Counted from the first letter of the stretch, positions 17,248-26,280 are shown. The stretch is DNA of 64,000 bases from Geobacter sp. (GCA_009886125.1 VFJK01000016.1:1-64000); one strand, 5' to 3'. Numbers and translations are program-made. Notes: generated by a model from the sequence alone, not told the origin.

Positions 17248-19149
17248 ATGAAGAGCAAGGATACCAGCAAGTTTATCAAGGAGTTGAGTCGTCGGCAGCC
17301 ATTCGACCGGATAGCCAAAGCGCATCTCAGCTGGCTGGCTGACCGGATGGAACAGGTGCTCTTCGCGGATGAAGACGTTATCCTCGTCCCCGGCGGCATG
17401 TGCGACGATCTTTTCTTTATCTACTCCGGCACAGTCCAGCTGGAAGCAGTCGGCAGCACTCCCGAAAACCTCAAGGTGCTGGCCGAGCTGGTGGAAGGGG
17501 AGAGTTTTCCGCTTGAAGCGCTGGAAGAAGAGCGCCCCGTGTTCTCCACCTTCCGCGCCAAGGGTGCAACAATCTGTTTCAAGCTGTCGAAAGCCGGTTT
17601 TGACGAGTTCAAGAAATTAAGCAATGTCTTTGCCGAGTTCTGCAAATACCGTTCGCAGAGCTTTCTCGAACAGTCCCGCCGGGTCTACCGGCTGCACTAC
17701 TCCCATCAGAGCGAGGAGCAGCAGCGGCTCAGCACCTCGGTGGTCATCATCATGCGTCCCGATCCGCCTACCGCGCATCCGGGTGATTCGGTGCGGCAGG
17801 TGGTTGCCATGATGTTCGAACGGGATGTGGATGCAGCGGTGATTATCAATGAAGAGCGCAAGATCCTCGGGATCTTCACCATGCGCGACCTGCTCCGCAA
17901 GGTGGTGGTACCCTGCGGCGACCTCGATGGCGCCATCGACATCGTCATGACGCCGGCACCCCGCACCCTGCCGATATCAGCCATGGGCTATGAAGCCGCT
18001 CTGGTCATGGCCGAAGAGGGTTTCCATCACATCATCATCGAAGATAACGGCAAACTGGCCGGTATGGTCTCGGAGCAGGACCTCTTCAATCTCCAGCGGG
18101 TCTCCCTCACCCAGATCACCAGTCAAATCCGCACCGCCGACACGCTGGAATGGCTCAAGCAGTGCCATCGCGACATCCACCTCCTCTCCGAGAACATGCT
18201 GGTGCAGGGGGTTACCGCTGACCAGATCACCCACATTATCTCGTCGCTCAATGACCAGATTATGTGCCGGGTACTGGAAATTGAGCTGGCAGGGCATGAT
18301 CTGAGCGACCTGCAGCTCAGCTGGATTGCTTTCGGCAGTGAAGGCCGTTTCGAGCAGACCCTGACAACTGATCAGGATAACGGCATCATCTTCGTACCGC
18401 CGAAAGGGATGACCGCTGACCAGGTCCGCGAACGGCTTATCCCGCTGGCCCAAAAGGTCAACAGGGCCCTCGACGTGGTCGGCTTCCCCTTGTGCAAAGG
18501 GAACGTCATGGCCGGCAACCCGGACTGCTGCCTCAGCTACACCGAATGGCAAAAACGCTTCAACACATGGATCGGCGAGCCGACTCCCGAGGCGCTGCTG
18601 AATGCCTCCATCTTCTTTGATTTCCGTCACATGAGCGGCGCCACCGAGCTGTCCGACAAGCTCCGCACCTGGCTGGCCGGCGCCTGCAAAGGTCAGAGCC
18701 GCTTCCTCAATCTGCTGATGGAAAACGCCCTCCAGCGGACGCCGCCCATCGGCTTCTTCCGCGATTTCGTGGTCGAGGACCACGAGGAGTGCCTCAACTC
18801 CATCGACCTGAAGACCAGCGGTGTTACCCTCTTCGTTGATGCCGCCCGGGTCTTCGCCCTGGCCAGCGGCGTCACCCGCGGCAACACCAAGCAGCGGCTC
18901 ATCTCAGTGGGGGATCTGCACAAATGGCCGCAGAGCGAAGTCAACGCCTGGGCCGACTCCTTCTCCTTCCTCCAGTCGCTCAGGATCAGGCAGCAGTATG
19001 CCCTGCAGCGGACCGGCGGCAAGGTCCACAACCGGATCAGCCCCTATGAACTGAACAACCTCGACCGGAAATTCTTTCTTGAATCACTCCGCCAGGCGGG
19101 CAAGCTGCAGAAAAAGCTGCAGAGCGATCATAAAATGATGTCGATGTAG
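17248..19149 (+). CDS. cNMP-binding / CBS pair / DUF294 nucleotidyltransferase-like signalling protein
   Basis: 633 aa cytoplasmic protein. In order: a cyclic-nucleotide-binding domain (about 15-140), two CBS domains (about 165-285, with FERDVDAAVIINEERKILGIF and AGMVSEQDL), a DUF294 nucleotidyltransferase-like domain (about 310-450, with the GSEGRFEQTLTTDQDN motif that resembles the GlnD active site), and the DUF294 C-terminal substrate-like domain. Proteins of this build are widespread but their reaction is not known; ligand-sensing of nucleotides is inferred from CNMP and CBS domains. The start is well supported by AAGGAGAGGCA. It stands behind a structured leader and before a terminator, so it is likely its own transcription unit. 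Confidence 0.9.
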   Translation: MKSKDTSKFIKELSRRQPFDRIAKAHLSWLADRMEQVLFADEDVILVPGGMCDDLFFIYSGTVQLEAVGSTPENLKVLAELVEGESFPLEALEEERPVFSTFRAKGATICFKLSKAGFDEFKKLSNVFAEFCKYRSQSFLEQSRRVYRLHYSHQSEEQQRLSTSVVIIMRPDPPTAHPGDSVRQVVAMMFERDVDAAVIINEERKILGIFTMRDLLRKVVVPCGDLDGAIDIVMTPAPRTLPISAMGYEAALVMAEEGFHHIIIEDNGKLAGMVSEQDLFNLQRVSLTQITSQIRTADTLEWLKQCHRDIHLLSENMLVQGVTADQITHIISSLNDQIMCRVLEIELAGHDLSDLQLSWIAFGSEGRFEQTLTTDQDNGIIFVPPKGMTADQVRERLIPLAQKVNRALDVVGFPLCKGNVMAGNPDCCLSYTEWQKRFNTWIGEPTPEALLNASIFFDFRHMSGATELSDKLRTWLAGACKGQSRFLNLLMENALQRTPPIGFFRDFVVEDHEECLNSIDLKTSGVTLFVDAARVFALASGVTRGNTKQRLISVGDLHKWPQSEVNAWADSFSFLQSLRIRQQYALQRTGGKVHNRISPYELNNLDRKFFLESLRQAGKLQKKLQSDHKMMSM

Positions 19150-19164
19150 GGACGACGGGTCAAG

Positions 19165-19206
19165 GGCCGTCAGGATCAGCATACAGGCTGACCGGACGGC
19201 CTTTTT
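19165..19206 (+). terminator. rho-independent terminator after the DUF294 gene
   Basis: GGCCGTC (19165-19171) pairs with GACGGCC (19195-19201), with an inner TCAGC/GCTGA stem, followed by TTTTTC. The design is much like the leader hairpin at 17094. Confidence 0.75.
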
Positions 19207-19224
19207 CTTTATGGAGGCGGAGCT

Positions 19225-20364
19225 ATGCCGCAACTGAATCTGTTTTATGCGACCAACCGCAATCACGAGGGGGAGCGCTGGAACCCGACCGGCTACGGAG
19301 CTTCGTTCAGCGCCGACGGCATTGAGAATCTCCGTTTCGGGAAAGTATCGGTTGACGCTGATGAACGCACGGTCGACTGGCACCTCGCCACGAGCGGCAG
19401 CTTCGGTATCGGCCAGGGGATCGATCTTGCCGACTACCTGGCAGAGCAGGCAGAACAGGCAACCATCAAGGCCTACCCGGAATCGATCCCGGACCGGCAG
19501 ATAGCTGAAAAAGACCAGCCGGGAACTAAACTCGGCTCACGGGCCATGTTCGACGAGATCAAGGAGGCCATGGAGGGGAAGAGCGATCTTTTGCTCTACA
19601 TCCACGGTTTCAACGTCTCGTGGCGTGAAGCGGTCGGCTCGGCCCTGGCGCTGCAGGAGATGCTCAACAACAGCCCAGAAAGGTCACCGGATCAGAGCGT
19701 ACTGGTCGTCCTCTTCACCTGGCCGTCAGACGGGCAGGCGCTCCCCTTCGTCTCCTACAAATCGGACCGGAGCGAAGCCAAAGGGTCGAGCGGCGCTTTC
19801 GGTCGCGGCCTGCTCAAGCTGCGCGACTTCCTCGCCGAGATCTGCAAGGTCACCTGCAATCCGTGCGGACAGAATATCCACCTGCTCTGCCACTCCATGG
19901 GAAACTACCTGCTGCAGGAAGCGCTGCAGCGTATCGATGACTTCACGCCGGGCAACGCCCTCCCCCGCATCTTCGAACAGATCTTCATGTGCGCTCCGGA
20001 TGTGGATGACAACGTCCTGGAGCTGGACAAACCGCTGGCACGGCTCCCCGAACTCGCCCGCTGCGTCACGGTCTACCACAACAGGCACGACAAGGCGATG
20101 TACATCTCGGACTACACCAAGGGGAACCCCGAGCGTCTGGGCTGCAGCGGCACGGCCCGCCCCGGCCAGCTGCACAACAAGGTACAGCAGGTGGACTGCA
20201 CACTAATCGTCCAGGGAGAAGGTTTTGTCGGGCACAGCTACTATCAGGTCGGGTTGGTGAATGCCGATATCAGGCTGAGCCTCGACGGTGCAGCGCTGGA
20301 TGACGAGCGCCGCAAGCGGACCCGGTGCGGGCAGTGGGCGAATGTCTGGACGATGGGGGGATAG
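19225..20364 (+). CDS. DUF900 alpha/beta hydrolase
   Basis: 379 aa protein of the COG4782/DUF900 family. It has the DLLLYIHGFNVSW oxyanion strand, a VLFTWPSDG segment, a nucleophile elbow CHSMGNYLL with the likely catalytic Ser, an acidic residue in CAPDVDDN and a His late in the chain (GHSYY). Esterase or lipase activity is inferred; the substrate is unknown. No signal peptide is seen. A GGAGGCGGAG ribosome site precedes the ATG. The downstream gap is filled by a long palindrome. Confidence 0.85.
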   Translation: MPQLNLFYATNRNHEGERWNPTGYGASFSADGIENLRFGKVSVDADERTVDWHLATSGSFGIGQGIDLADYLAEQAEQATIKAYPESIPDRQIAEKDQPGTKLGSRAMFDEIKEAMEGKSDLLLYIHGFNVSWREAVGSALALQEMLNNSPERSPDQSVLVVLFTWPSDGQALPFVSYKSDRSEAKGSSGAFGRGLLKLRDFLAEICKVTCNPCGQNIHLLCHSMGNYLLQEALQRIDDFTPGNALPRIFEQIFMCAPDVDDNVLELDKPLARLPELARCVTVYHNRHDKAMYISDYTKGNPERLGCSGTARPGQLHNKVQQVDCTLIVQGEGFVGHSYYQVGLVNADIRLSLDGAALDDERRKRTRCGQWANVWTMGG

Positions 20365-20380
20365 GCACGCAAGACATTAC

Positions 20381-20469
20381 TCACGCGACGACGCGACGCC
20401 ACAACGTTTAAAATCTGAACCAAGGATTTGTTTAAATGCCTTTCGTCGCGTCGTTGCGTCGTCGCGTGA
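20381..20469. repeat. long CG-rich palindromic repeat
   Basis: TCACGCGACGACGC at 20381 is repeated as its reverse complement ending at 20469, and the arms continue for about 35 bases with some mismatches, to a TTTAAA near the centre of each arm. The arms are made of GACG/CGACG units. It fills the gap between two genes and is probably another dispersed palindromic element. Confidence 0.65.
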
Positions 20470-20533
20470 ATCAGGTTTTTTGTTTCCGATTTTCCGAGTT
20501 TTTTTGTTTTCAGATGCACAAAAAGGAAACCCA

Positions 20534-21235
20534 ATGGCTATGGTAACAAGCCGGTCAGTCGCACTAATCTCCGCGCTTCTGTTATTCTCGACTGCGCTCT
20601 CCGCTCCGGCCTTTGCAGCCAAAGACCGGGACATCCTCTGGAATATCGTCACCACCTGCCTCGACCCTGGTGCTCCGGATTATAGCGCTACCTGCCGCTG
20701 GCCAATCGTCACCAGCGCCGCTGCGTGCAGGAAGACAACGGACGTATGGGATATCAGCAGCGACTACGTGACGCTTCGTGACATCAAGATGTGCGACTGC
20801 CTGGACGACAGCTCATTTGTCCATGGCCTCGTTATGCCGCGCAAGAAAGTCACCGGCTCGGAAGACCCGAACCGTCCGGCAGGGATATGGCAATTTGCCT
20901 GGAACAGTGCGATGAAGCGGATCGATAAAGAAGAAGAGATCGCCCTTGTGGTGAATGCCCCCGGTGAATACCGACGCCAGGACCAGCTGCATATTCACAT
21001 CGTCCGGGCAAACAGCCCTGCTGTCGAGAAACTGGCTGAAGGTTCCCGGATGGCAGTCGTGAAAGATATAGCCGATGTCTGGAAGGAAGCGAAGCAGGCG
21101 GCAAAAAAGAGCGTACTGGATTCATACGGGGTTCTTGTCGTCAAAAATGCAGCAGGCGGTTTCAAGGTTTTTGTCGAAAACAGTAATATGGAGTCCGAGT
21201 ATACCCGGGCAAAGTGCAGTAAGAAATCGAGGTAA
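20534..21235 (+). CDS. CDP-diacylglycerol pyrophosphatase-like exported protein
   Basis: 233 aa protein related to E. coli Cdh, which splits CDP-diacylglycerol to phosphatidate and CMP. A signal peptide or membrane anchor is visible at 1-28 (ALISALLLFSTALSAPAFAA). The HIT-like active motif DQLHIHIVR is present at about residue 150, and the preceding layout (VLLKDIK-like YVTLRDIKMCDC, GIESP-like GSEDPNRPAGIWQFAW) follows Cdh. Six or more cysteines suggest disulfides in the periplasm. The ATG at 20534 follows AAAAGGAAAC. The assignment is by motif and layout, so activity on another nucleotide-lipid is possible. Confidence 0.78.
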   Translation: MAMVTSRSVALISALLLFSTALSAPAFAAKDRDILWNIVTTCLDPGAPDYSATCRWPIVTSAAACRKTTDVWDISSDYVTLRDIKMCDCLDDSSFVHGLVMPRKKVTGSEDPNRPAGIWQFAWNSAMKRIDKEEEIALVVNAPGEYRRQDQLHIHIVRANSPAVEKLAEGSRMAVVKDIADVWKEAKQAAKKSVLDSYGVLVVKNAAGGFKVFVENSNMESEYTRAKCSKKSR

Positions 21236-21309
21236 GACAAGGAAAAGGGAGAGGTTTTTCCGCATAAAAGGCCCCTCTGACTCTGTCAGATGGATAGGAT
21301 ATTAAGAGA

Positions 21310-21972
21310 TTGGATACTGCTCTAGCTGGCTTACACTGTGACCACCCTGGCGTCTGGCTGTACCTCCTGCGCACTCTGGCGCAGGGGCAGCCCGTATCCC
21401 TTACAAACATAGCCAATGCTCTTAAAATGTCCCTGTCCGATGTCGAAGTAGCGTTAAACACTTTTGCTGACACCGTGTATAACGAGAAAGGCGACGTAGT
21501 AGCTTGCGGTTTATCGCTTCTCCCAACCCCGCATGCATTTAATGTTTGCGGAAATGAGTTGTACACCTGGTGTGCCTTGGATGCTCTCATGTATCCCGTG
21601 GCACTGGATCAGGTGGCGCAGGTTGAATCAAGCTGCCCGGTTACGGGTAGTCCGATTCGATTGACGGCGACTCCGACGGGAGTCAGTCACTTGTTTCCGG
21701 CTGGTGCTGTTCTTTCTATGGTGACACCTGTAATGCAAGTTGGCTGTTGCAATGTCCGTAACAGTTTTTGCAGTCGGGTGCATTTCATCAGTTCCACAGA
21801 AGCTGCTACCGCCTGGCTGTCGCGGCATCCTGATGCGACCATTGTGTCAGTGGAGAAAGCATGGCAACTCGGATATGCAGTAATGAGGCAACGACTGGAA
21901 GAAGCCTGGACTGAGGACTTGGGAAATCTTGACACGTACAACACTCCAGTGGTGTCCAACCTACACTCTTGA
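21310..21972 (+). CDS. merB: organomercurial lyase MerB
   Basis: Breaks carbon-mercury bonds to give Hg(II) and a hydrocarbon, in the cytoplasm. All three catalytic residues are seen: Cys88 and Asp91 in the WCALD motif (Cys96/Asp99 in the plasmid enzyme) and Cys154 in NSFCSRVHF (Cys159). The YNEKGDVVACGLSLLPTPH segment also fits. Length is 220 aa, slightly longer than the classic 212. The start is unclear: a TTG at 21310 is the first usable codon after an in-frame TAG at 21295, with only a weak AAGAGA upstream. No merA, merR or merT is adjacent, so mercury handling must rely on genes elsewhere or the gene serves another purpose. Confidence 0.88.
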   Translation: MDTALAGLHCDHPGVWLYLLRTLAQGQPVSLTNIANALKMSLSDVEVALNTFADTVYNEKGDVVACGLSLLPTPHAFNVCGNELYTWCALDALMYPVALDQVAQVESSCPVTGSPIRLTATPTGVSHLFPAGAVLSMVTPVMQVGCCNVRNSFCSRVHFISSTEAATAWLSRHPDATIVSVEKAWQLGYAVMRQRLEEAWTEDLGNLDTYNTPVVSNLHS

Positions 21973-22223
21973 CAAAGTAAAATGTGTAGGTTTGACACCA
22001 GATCTTTAGACCAGCTGTTTCTTGTTATAAAGGTTTGTTTTTATCCGCGTTTATCCTGTTTATCTGTGGTTAACTGCCATTTTTTTGATTCAATGAGAGT
22101 CTCCCCCCAATTTGGTTCGCGGCAACAAGCGCTTAAGTATTCGAATTTCGTCGCCTGGAAGCGCCTCCTTTTGACAGTGCCTCTGTGTGAAATGTTTTTG
22201 GTTCAGGCTTGTCCGATTACCCG
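21973..22223. other. non-coding gap between merB and the TPR membrane protein
   Basis: About 250 bases between convergent genes with no credible reading frame. It contains ATCCGCGTTTATCCTGTTTA and TCTGTGGTTAA, a wording I have seen in dispersed bacterial repeats. No clear terminator was found. Confidence 0.5.
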
Positions 22224-24017
22224 CTATTTTTTGCCAAGCCACTGCAGCAGAGCCTGCAACTCGGCATCGGCCAGCGGATAACCTAGCTCACGCGCTCGAT
22301 AACAGTCCTCAATGGCTTTGGCATAATTCCCCAGGTTTACCTGGACGGTCATCCTCTCAATGTACCCTTCCGCAAGAGTCGGATCGAGCCTGATCGCCAT
22401 CTCTGCATCGGCCAGCGCCTCTGTCATCAACCCGGCTATCCGCCTGGCTTTGCATCTGTTCAGGTAGAAGTCTGCTCGTTTCGGCTGAAGCGCCACAGAT
22501 GTATCAAAATCCGCCAGCGCCCGGTCAAACAGTTTCCGCTTCAGCAAAATTGCCCCTCTGCACTGTAAAGCGTTTGCTTCGTTGGGGTTGAGCGCCAGGG
22601 CCGTTTCAAGGTCTGCCAAAGCCAGATCATCGCTGCCGGCAAGGGCATAGTCCCTGCCTCTGTTGGCATAACTCAGCCAACTGGCAGGGTTTTTTGCAAT
22701 CGTATCTGAGAACAGGGTCAATCTGTCTCTGTAGACATGGCCCTGCGACCAGGTAAGAGCAGCGGCAACCATTGCCAGCAGGATGAAAACGGCGCCTTGT
22801 CCGAAAGGGCGCAGGCCGCTTCGTGACAGTCCCCTCTCGATTCCGGTAACTATCAGAATCAGTATGCCTATGCCAGCTGCATACTGGAAGTGATCGGCCA
22901 CGAATGAATAGCGCATGGGATAGACGTTAAAAAAACCGAGGGCAGGGAAGAGGGTGCCGACAAAAAAAAGTGCTGCGGCCAGCGGCCCCCTGCCGATACT
23001 GCTGCGTAGCCGCCAGAGAACGAACAGCATAGCGGCAAGAGCCAGGGGGAACAGGTACTGCCACCAGACACCGGCGTCAATACTCCATCGCGGGTAGTTG
23101 AACATGAGCGGCTGCGGCCAGACCAGCTTGCCCAGATAGAACCAAACCGCCCGTCCGGCTATCAGGATGCGGTCAATAAGGGAAAAATCCCATTCCGGCC
23201 CGCTGGCCAGTACATGGCTGACCTCCAAGCGGGCCGTCACGCCACCGAAGATAATCGCCAGGAAGAAGAACGGGAGCAGGCTGACCACGGTCCGTTTTTC
23301 AATCCTTCCGTTTTGCCACCAGTGCAGAACGAGTATGGCTGCAGGCAGGGAGCCGCTCACGGTTTTGCTGAAAAGGGCCAGCAGGAAAAAGAGCAGTGAT
23401 GCTGCATACGCGAGTCGTCTGTTTACTGTTGTCGGCGCGCCGGCGCTGGCCTCCTCATACCGGCAATACGCCAGCAGGGAGAGCAGGTAGAAAAAGAGCG
23501 AGAGGAGATTTTTTAGCTCAGTCACCCAGGCCACCGATTCTACCTGTAGCGGATGCAGGGCAAAGAGAAGGGCCACCCAGTATGCCGTCGGCAGGTGCAG
23601 CCGCCGCAGAAACAACCAGAGAAGCAGGGCATTGGCGGCGTGGAGCAGGATATTGACCAGATGATAGCCGAACGGATTCAGCCCCCAGAGTTGAAACTGC
23701 ACCCAGAAAAGGGTAAAGACCATCGGGTAGTACTGCGGCGTTGTGCCAGGCTCAAACCAGATGCTGCCAAGCCCGGCAAGCGAGCGCAGATACTGGTTGT
23801 TGAGCACATAGTCGTCATCGTCCCAGATGAATCCTGCTGAAAATACGGACGAGTAGGCGGCGACAGTCAGCACGACAAGCATAATCAGGAATATCAATAG
23901 ATACCGCTTCGTTGCAGGTCGAAGGTCCTGCGGTGACAGGGCAGATGTATCGTCGTGTTGGGGCATTTCTGGCGCTTTCATCGACATTGAATTCCGGTGA
24001 CTACGGTTCAGTAGCAT
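22224..24017 (-). CDS. polytopic membrane protein with C-terminal TPR repeats (TMTC/GT-C like)
   Basis: 597 aa inner-membrane protein. After a hydrophilic start come about ten membrane segments (first at about 38-60), an acidic DDDD loop just after the first one (GFIWDDDDYVLNN), and a luminal/periplasmic loop typical of GT-C glycosyltransferases. The last 180 residues form TPR units (ASWLSYANRGRDYALAGSDD; ANALQCRGAILLKRKLFDRA; TLAEGYIERMTVQVNLGNYA). Similar proteins are annotated only as TPR proteins; a role as a protein O-glycosyltransferase like eukaryotic TMTC is inferred. The start is uncertain (22224..24017 uses the longest frame; internal Met codons follow at residues 11, 13 and 18). 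Confidence 0.8.
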   Translation of the reverse strand: MLLNRSHRNSMSMKAPEMPQHDDTSALSPQDLRPATKRYLLIFLIMLVVLTVAAYSSVFSAGFIWDDDDYVLNNQYLRSLAGLGSIWFEPGTTPQYYPMVFTLFWVQFQLWGLNPFGYHLVNILLHAANALLLWLFLRRLHLPTAYWVALLFALHPLQVESVAWVTELKNLLSLFFYLLSLLAYCRYEEASAGAPTTVNRRLAYAASLLFFLLALFSKTVSGSLPAAILVLHWWQNGRIEKRTVVSLLPFFFLAIIFGGVTARLEVSHVLASGPEWDFSLIDRILIAGRAVWFYLGKLVWPQPLMFNYPRWSIDAGVWWQYLFPLALAAMLFVLWRLRSSIGRGPLAAALFFVGTLFPALGFFNVYPMRYSFVADHFQYAAGIGILILIVTGIERGLSRSGLRPFGQGAVFILLAMVAAALTWSQGHVYRDRLTLFSDTIAKNPASWLSYANRGRDYALAGSDDLALADLETALALNPNEANALQCRGAILLKRKLFDRALADFDTSVALQPKRADFYLNRCKARRIAGLMTEALADAEMAIRLDPTLAEGYIERMTVQVNLGNYAKAIEDCYRARELGYPLADAELQALLQWLGKK

Positions 24018-24400
24018 ATCCTGGCGTGAGTCTCTGCGAGAGGATTATTGCTTGCCATCTGTTGTTAACAGTGAGCTGCCTCACCGATTGTACTTTTACC
24101 GGGAGCAGTCAATCAAGACTAATCCACACATTTTGGGAGATCAATCTCTTTTGTGTAAGGATAAGAGACTGCCTAAGAGGTGCACTCTGGCGACAGGGTG
24201 TGCGGAATTAATCTGGTGCTGTCAAAAAACTTGACAACTCTGCCGTGCGCCTGCCATGAGTAACTAGTAGAAATGTAAAGAGTATTCGAAGTGTCATCAG
24301 GTGGCTAACATATTGCAATACAAAAAGGCTATTATGTGAAGGTATCTATCCTCTTCCGCTCAATCTGGTCATTTGCTCCATTGTCAGGAGAAATCAAGTT
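24018..24400. other. non-coding divergent gap
   Basis: About 380 bases between the TPR gene and the hemerythrin remnant. I see no gene. TGTCAA and TTGACA with a five-base AAAAC spacer form an inverted repeat near 24225-24240. An AGGAG ribosome site precedes 24401. Confidence 0.5.
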
Positions 24401-24631
24401 ATGATGTACCATGAGGATGAAAAGCATATTGAGGCGTTTCACTGGGACGACTGCTTTATTACCGGGCTGCCGGAGATTGATGCCCAGCACCAGCGGCTGG
24501 TGGAGATTACCAATGAACTCGGCAATCTGATCATGGCGGGTGCCGATGTCTCCCCTGATCAGTATGTTGAAAAAGGCCACAAAAAGGGGAATGTGATCAT
24601 AACGGTCAGGGATAATATAGCCCGCAATTAA
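24401..24631 (+). pseudogene. truncated bacteriohemerythrin
   Basis: 76 aa. Residues 10-52 (FHWDDCFITGLPEIDAQHQR, then LVEITNELGNLI) are the first helix and first iron-binding His block of a bacteriohemerythrin, a diiron oxygen-binding protein. After about residue 55 the family pattern stops: the remaining iron ligands (HxxxH and HxxxxD) are missing and the tail (KGHKKGNVIITVRDN) is unrelated. A normal single-domain hemerythrin is about 130 aa. It has a good ribosome site (CAGGAG), so a short peptide may still be made, but it cannot hold a diiron site. Most likely a remnant left by a deletion. Confidence 0.7.
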
Positions 24632-24641
24632 GGAGTCTCAT

Positions 24642-25112
24642 ATGAACTATGTTCGAGCACTAACGCTCATCTGCTCTATCGTCTGTCTGCCTCTGGTTAA
24701 TCATCAGGTCGCCCATGCTCTTGATCATACAACGGTCAAGGTCCATCCGGACCGTTCGTTTTCCACCGGCTGGACACACGCAGTTGCTAATCCCAACGGG
24801 ATATTCTGGTACAACGCTCAAACCGGTTCAGGTGTATTAGGGAAGCTCGATAGCGCTGGCAATCATACGAGCTTCAAGACAACTGCTTATGCAAAGGGAT
24901 GGACTCATATTGTCAACACACCTCAAGGCATCCTCTGGTAGAACTCGCAGACGGGTGCCGGCGCAGTAGGTCGATTTGACGAAGCCGGTAATTATACCAA
25001 CTCCAGATCATTGAACTTTTCAGCAGGATGGACAAATGTTGTCAGCACTCCTGAAGGGCTTATCTGGTACAACGCCAGGACAGGATCTGCTGCTGTCGGT
25101 CGTTTGGAGTAA
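24642..25112 (+). pseudogene. exported repeat protein interrupted by an in-frame TAG
   Basis: The first frame gives 99 aa and ends at TAG (24939-24941). Reading past it in the same frame gives 156 aa ending TAA at 25110-25112. The protein has a signal peptide (about 1-26) and three copies of a unit of about 40 residues of the form GWTxxVxxPxGIxWYNxxTG...GxxDxAGNxT (units near residues 43, 86 and 126). In the first and third units the sequence is WYN; in the second it is W-stop-N, so the TAG replaces the conserved Tyr codon by a single base change. The unit resembles blades of tachylectin-like beta-propellers. Recent nonsense mutation is the simplest reading. The ribosome site is AAGGAG. Confidence 0.75.
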
Positions 25113-25252
25113 GTAGGCCGGGAGAATCCCGCGAGGGACGACCGGAGATAATCCGGAACGGACATGAAAAGATGAAAAGATCGAAAGGGTCTTGTTTACA
25201 TTTTTCATAAAAAGAATGTTGTATACGCGATTTGAAAAGAAAGGATTTTACC

Positions 25253-25834
25253 ATGCGTCACCTTACATTCGCCTTATTACTGATTCTGCTTGCCGGTTGC
25301 GCAGCCAAACCAGCAACGCAGGCCTTTAAAACGTTTGCCGACAAGCAGAACTGGGTACTCGTTGAAGATCTTCCCTACTCTATCGGCGATACCGGCGTCA
25401 CGATCATCGTCCCTGCCGGCTTTGTAACGGACTTTGCAAGCATTCCTCACCCCCTGTGGTGGTGGCATTCTCCCCAGGACAATCAGATCAAGGCCGCTGT
25501 TGTCCACGACTACCTGTACTGGGTACAGGTATGCACACGCAAACAGGCTGACAATATCCTGAATATTGCCATGCAGGAGAGCGACGTCCCTCTGGCGAAA
25601 CGAAATGCTCTGTACGTCGCAGTCCGCAAAGAGAGCGGCGAAGCATGGGAGATGAATCAGACCGAACGTTTCAGAGGTCTTATCCACATCATCCCAAAAC
25701 AGAAACTGAATTTTCCTCCGGACGCTTTATGGGCTGATTACCGCAAAAGCCTTATCAGGGCAGGAGTCACGGACCCCGAATCCCGTACATCAGCAGACTT
25801 CTGCTCGCTCGGGAATACGACAAACCTGCCGTAG
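25253..25834 (+). CDS. DUF1353 lipoprotein
   Basis: 193 aa. An N-terminal lipoprotein signal with lipobox LAGC (Cys17 or so) leads to a DUF1353 domain marked by VPAGFVTDFASIP and AAVVHDYLYW. DUF1353 proteins are usually phage or hypothetical proteins of unknown function; the conserved Asp and His residues suggest a metal-dependent hydrolase, which is inference. The ATG at 25253 follows AAAGGA; the longer frame from 25232 would spoil the signal peptide. It stands alone between the decayed repeat gene and dgkA. Confidence 0.82.
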   Translation: MRHLTFALLLILLAGCAAKPATQAFKTFADKQNWVLVEDLPYSIGDTGVTIIVPAGFVTDFASIPHPLWWWHSPQDNQIKAAVVHDYLYWVQVCTRKQADNILNIAMQESDVPLAKRNALYVAVRKESGEAWEMNQTERFRGLIHIIPKQKLNFPPDALWADYRKSLIRAGVTDPESRTSADFCSLGNTTNLP

Positions 25835-25896
25835 GAGTCTGTCGGACTTAGAATAAAGATTCTGACGTACCGATGAGCGGATAATGGAGAAGCAGT

Positions 25897-26265
25897 ATGG
25901 AAAACACCTTGAAAGGGAAAACCGGCCTGAGGAGAATCCTGAACGCACTGAACTACTCCCTGTCCGGCCTTTGCGAAGCCTTTCGCAATGAAGCTGCGTT
26001 TCGGCAGGAGCTCCTGCTGGCTGTCATACTGATCCCGGTTGCGCTCATAAGCGGAAAGTCAGGCGGTGAAAAAGCGCTCCTTGTCGGCTCTGTCATGCTG
26101 GTGATCATTGTGGAGCTTATGAACTCTGCAGTCGAGAACCTCACCGACCGCGTTTCACTTGAGATCCATCCACTTGCCAAGAGGGCAAAAGACCTGGGGA
26201 GCGCGGCAGTTCTTATCTCTCTCCTCTCCCTGGCTCTGGTCTGGGCGCTGATTTTTCTGGGTTAG
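25897..26265 (+). CDS. dgkA: diacylglycerol kinase, DgkA type
   Basis: Small inner-membrane kinase that phosphorylates diacylglycerol (or undecaprenol in some bacteria). 122 aa with three membrane helices. The family core EAFRNEAAFRQELLLA and VELMNSAVENLTDRVS (the ATP/Mg-binding Glu and Asn) are both present, and the GSAAVLISLL helix follows. It is 15 bases before the YdcF-like gene, so the two are likely one operon concerned with lipid or envelope turnover. Confidence 0.95.
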   Translation: MENTLKGKTGLRRILNALNYSLSGLCEAFRNEAAFRQELLLAVILIPVALISGKSGGEKALLVGSVMLVIIVELMNSAVENLTDRVSLEIHPLAKRAKDLGSAAVLISLLSLALVWALIFLG

Positions 26266-26280
26266 GAAGAGACACGATCT

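Noticed and set aside
24642..25112. TAG read as pyrrolysine
   Set aside because: The TAG sits where the sister repeats have Tyr, one base from TAC/TAT, and no pylTSBCD genes are in the window; a nonsense change is simpler.
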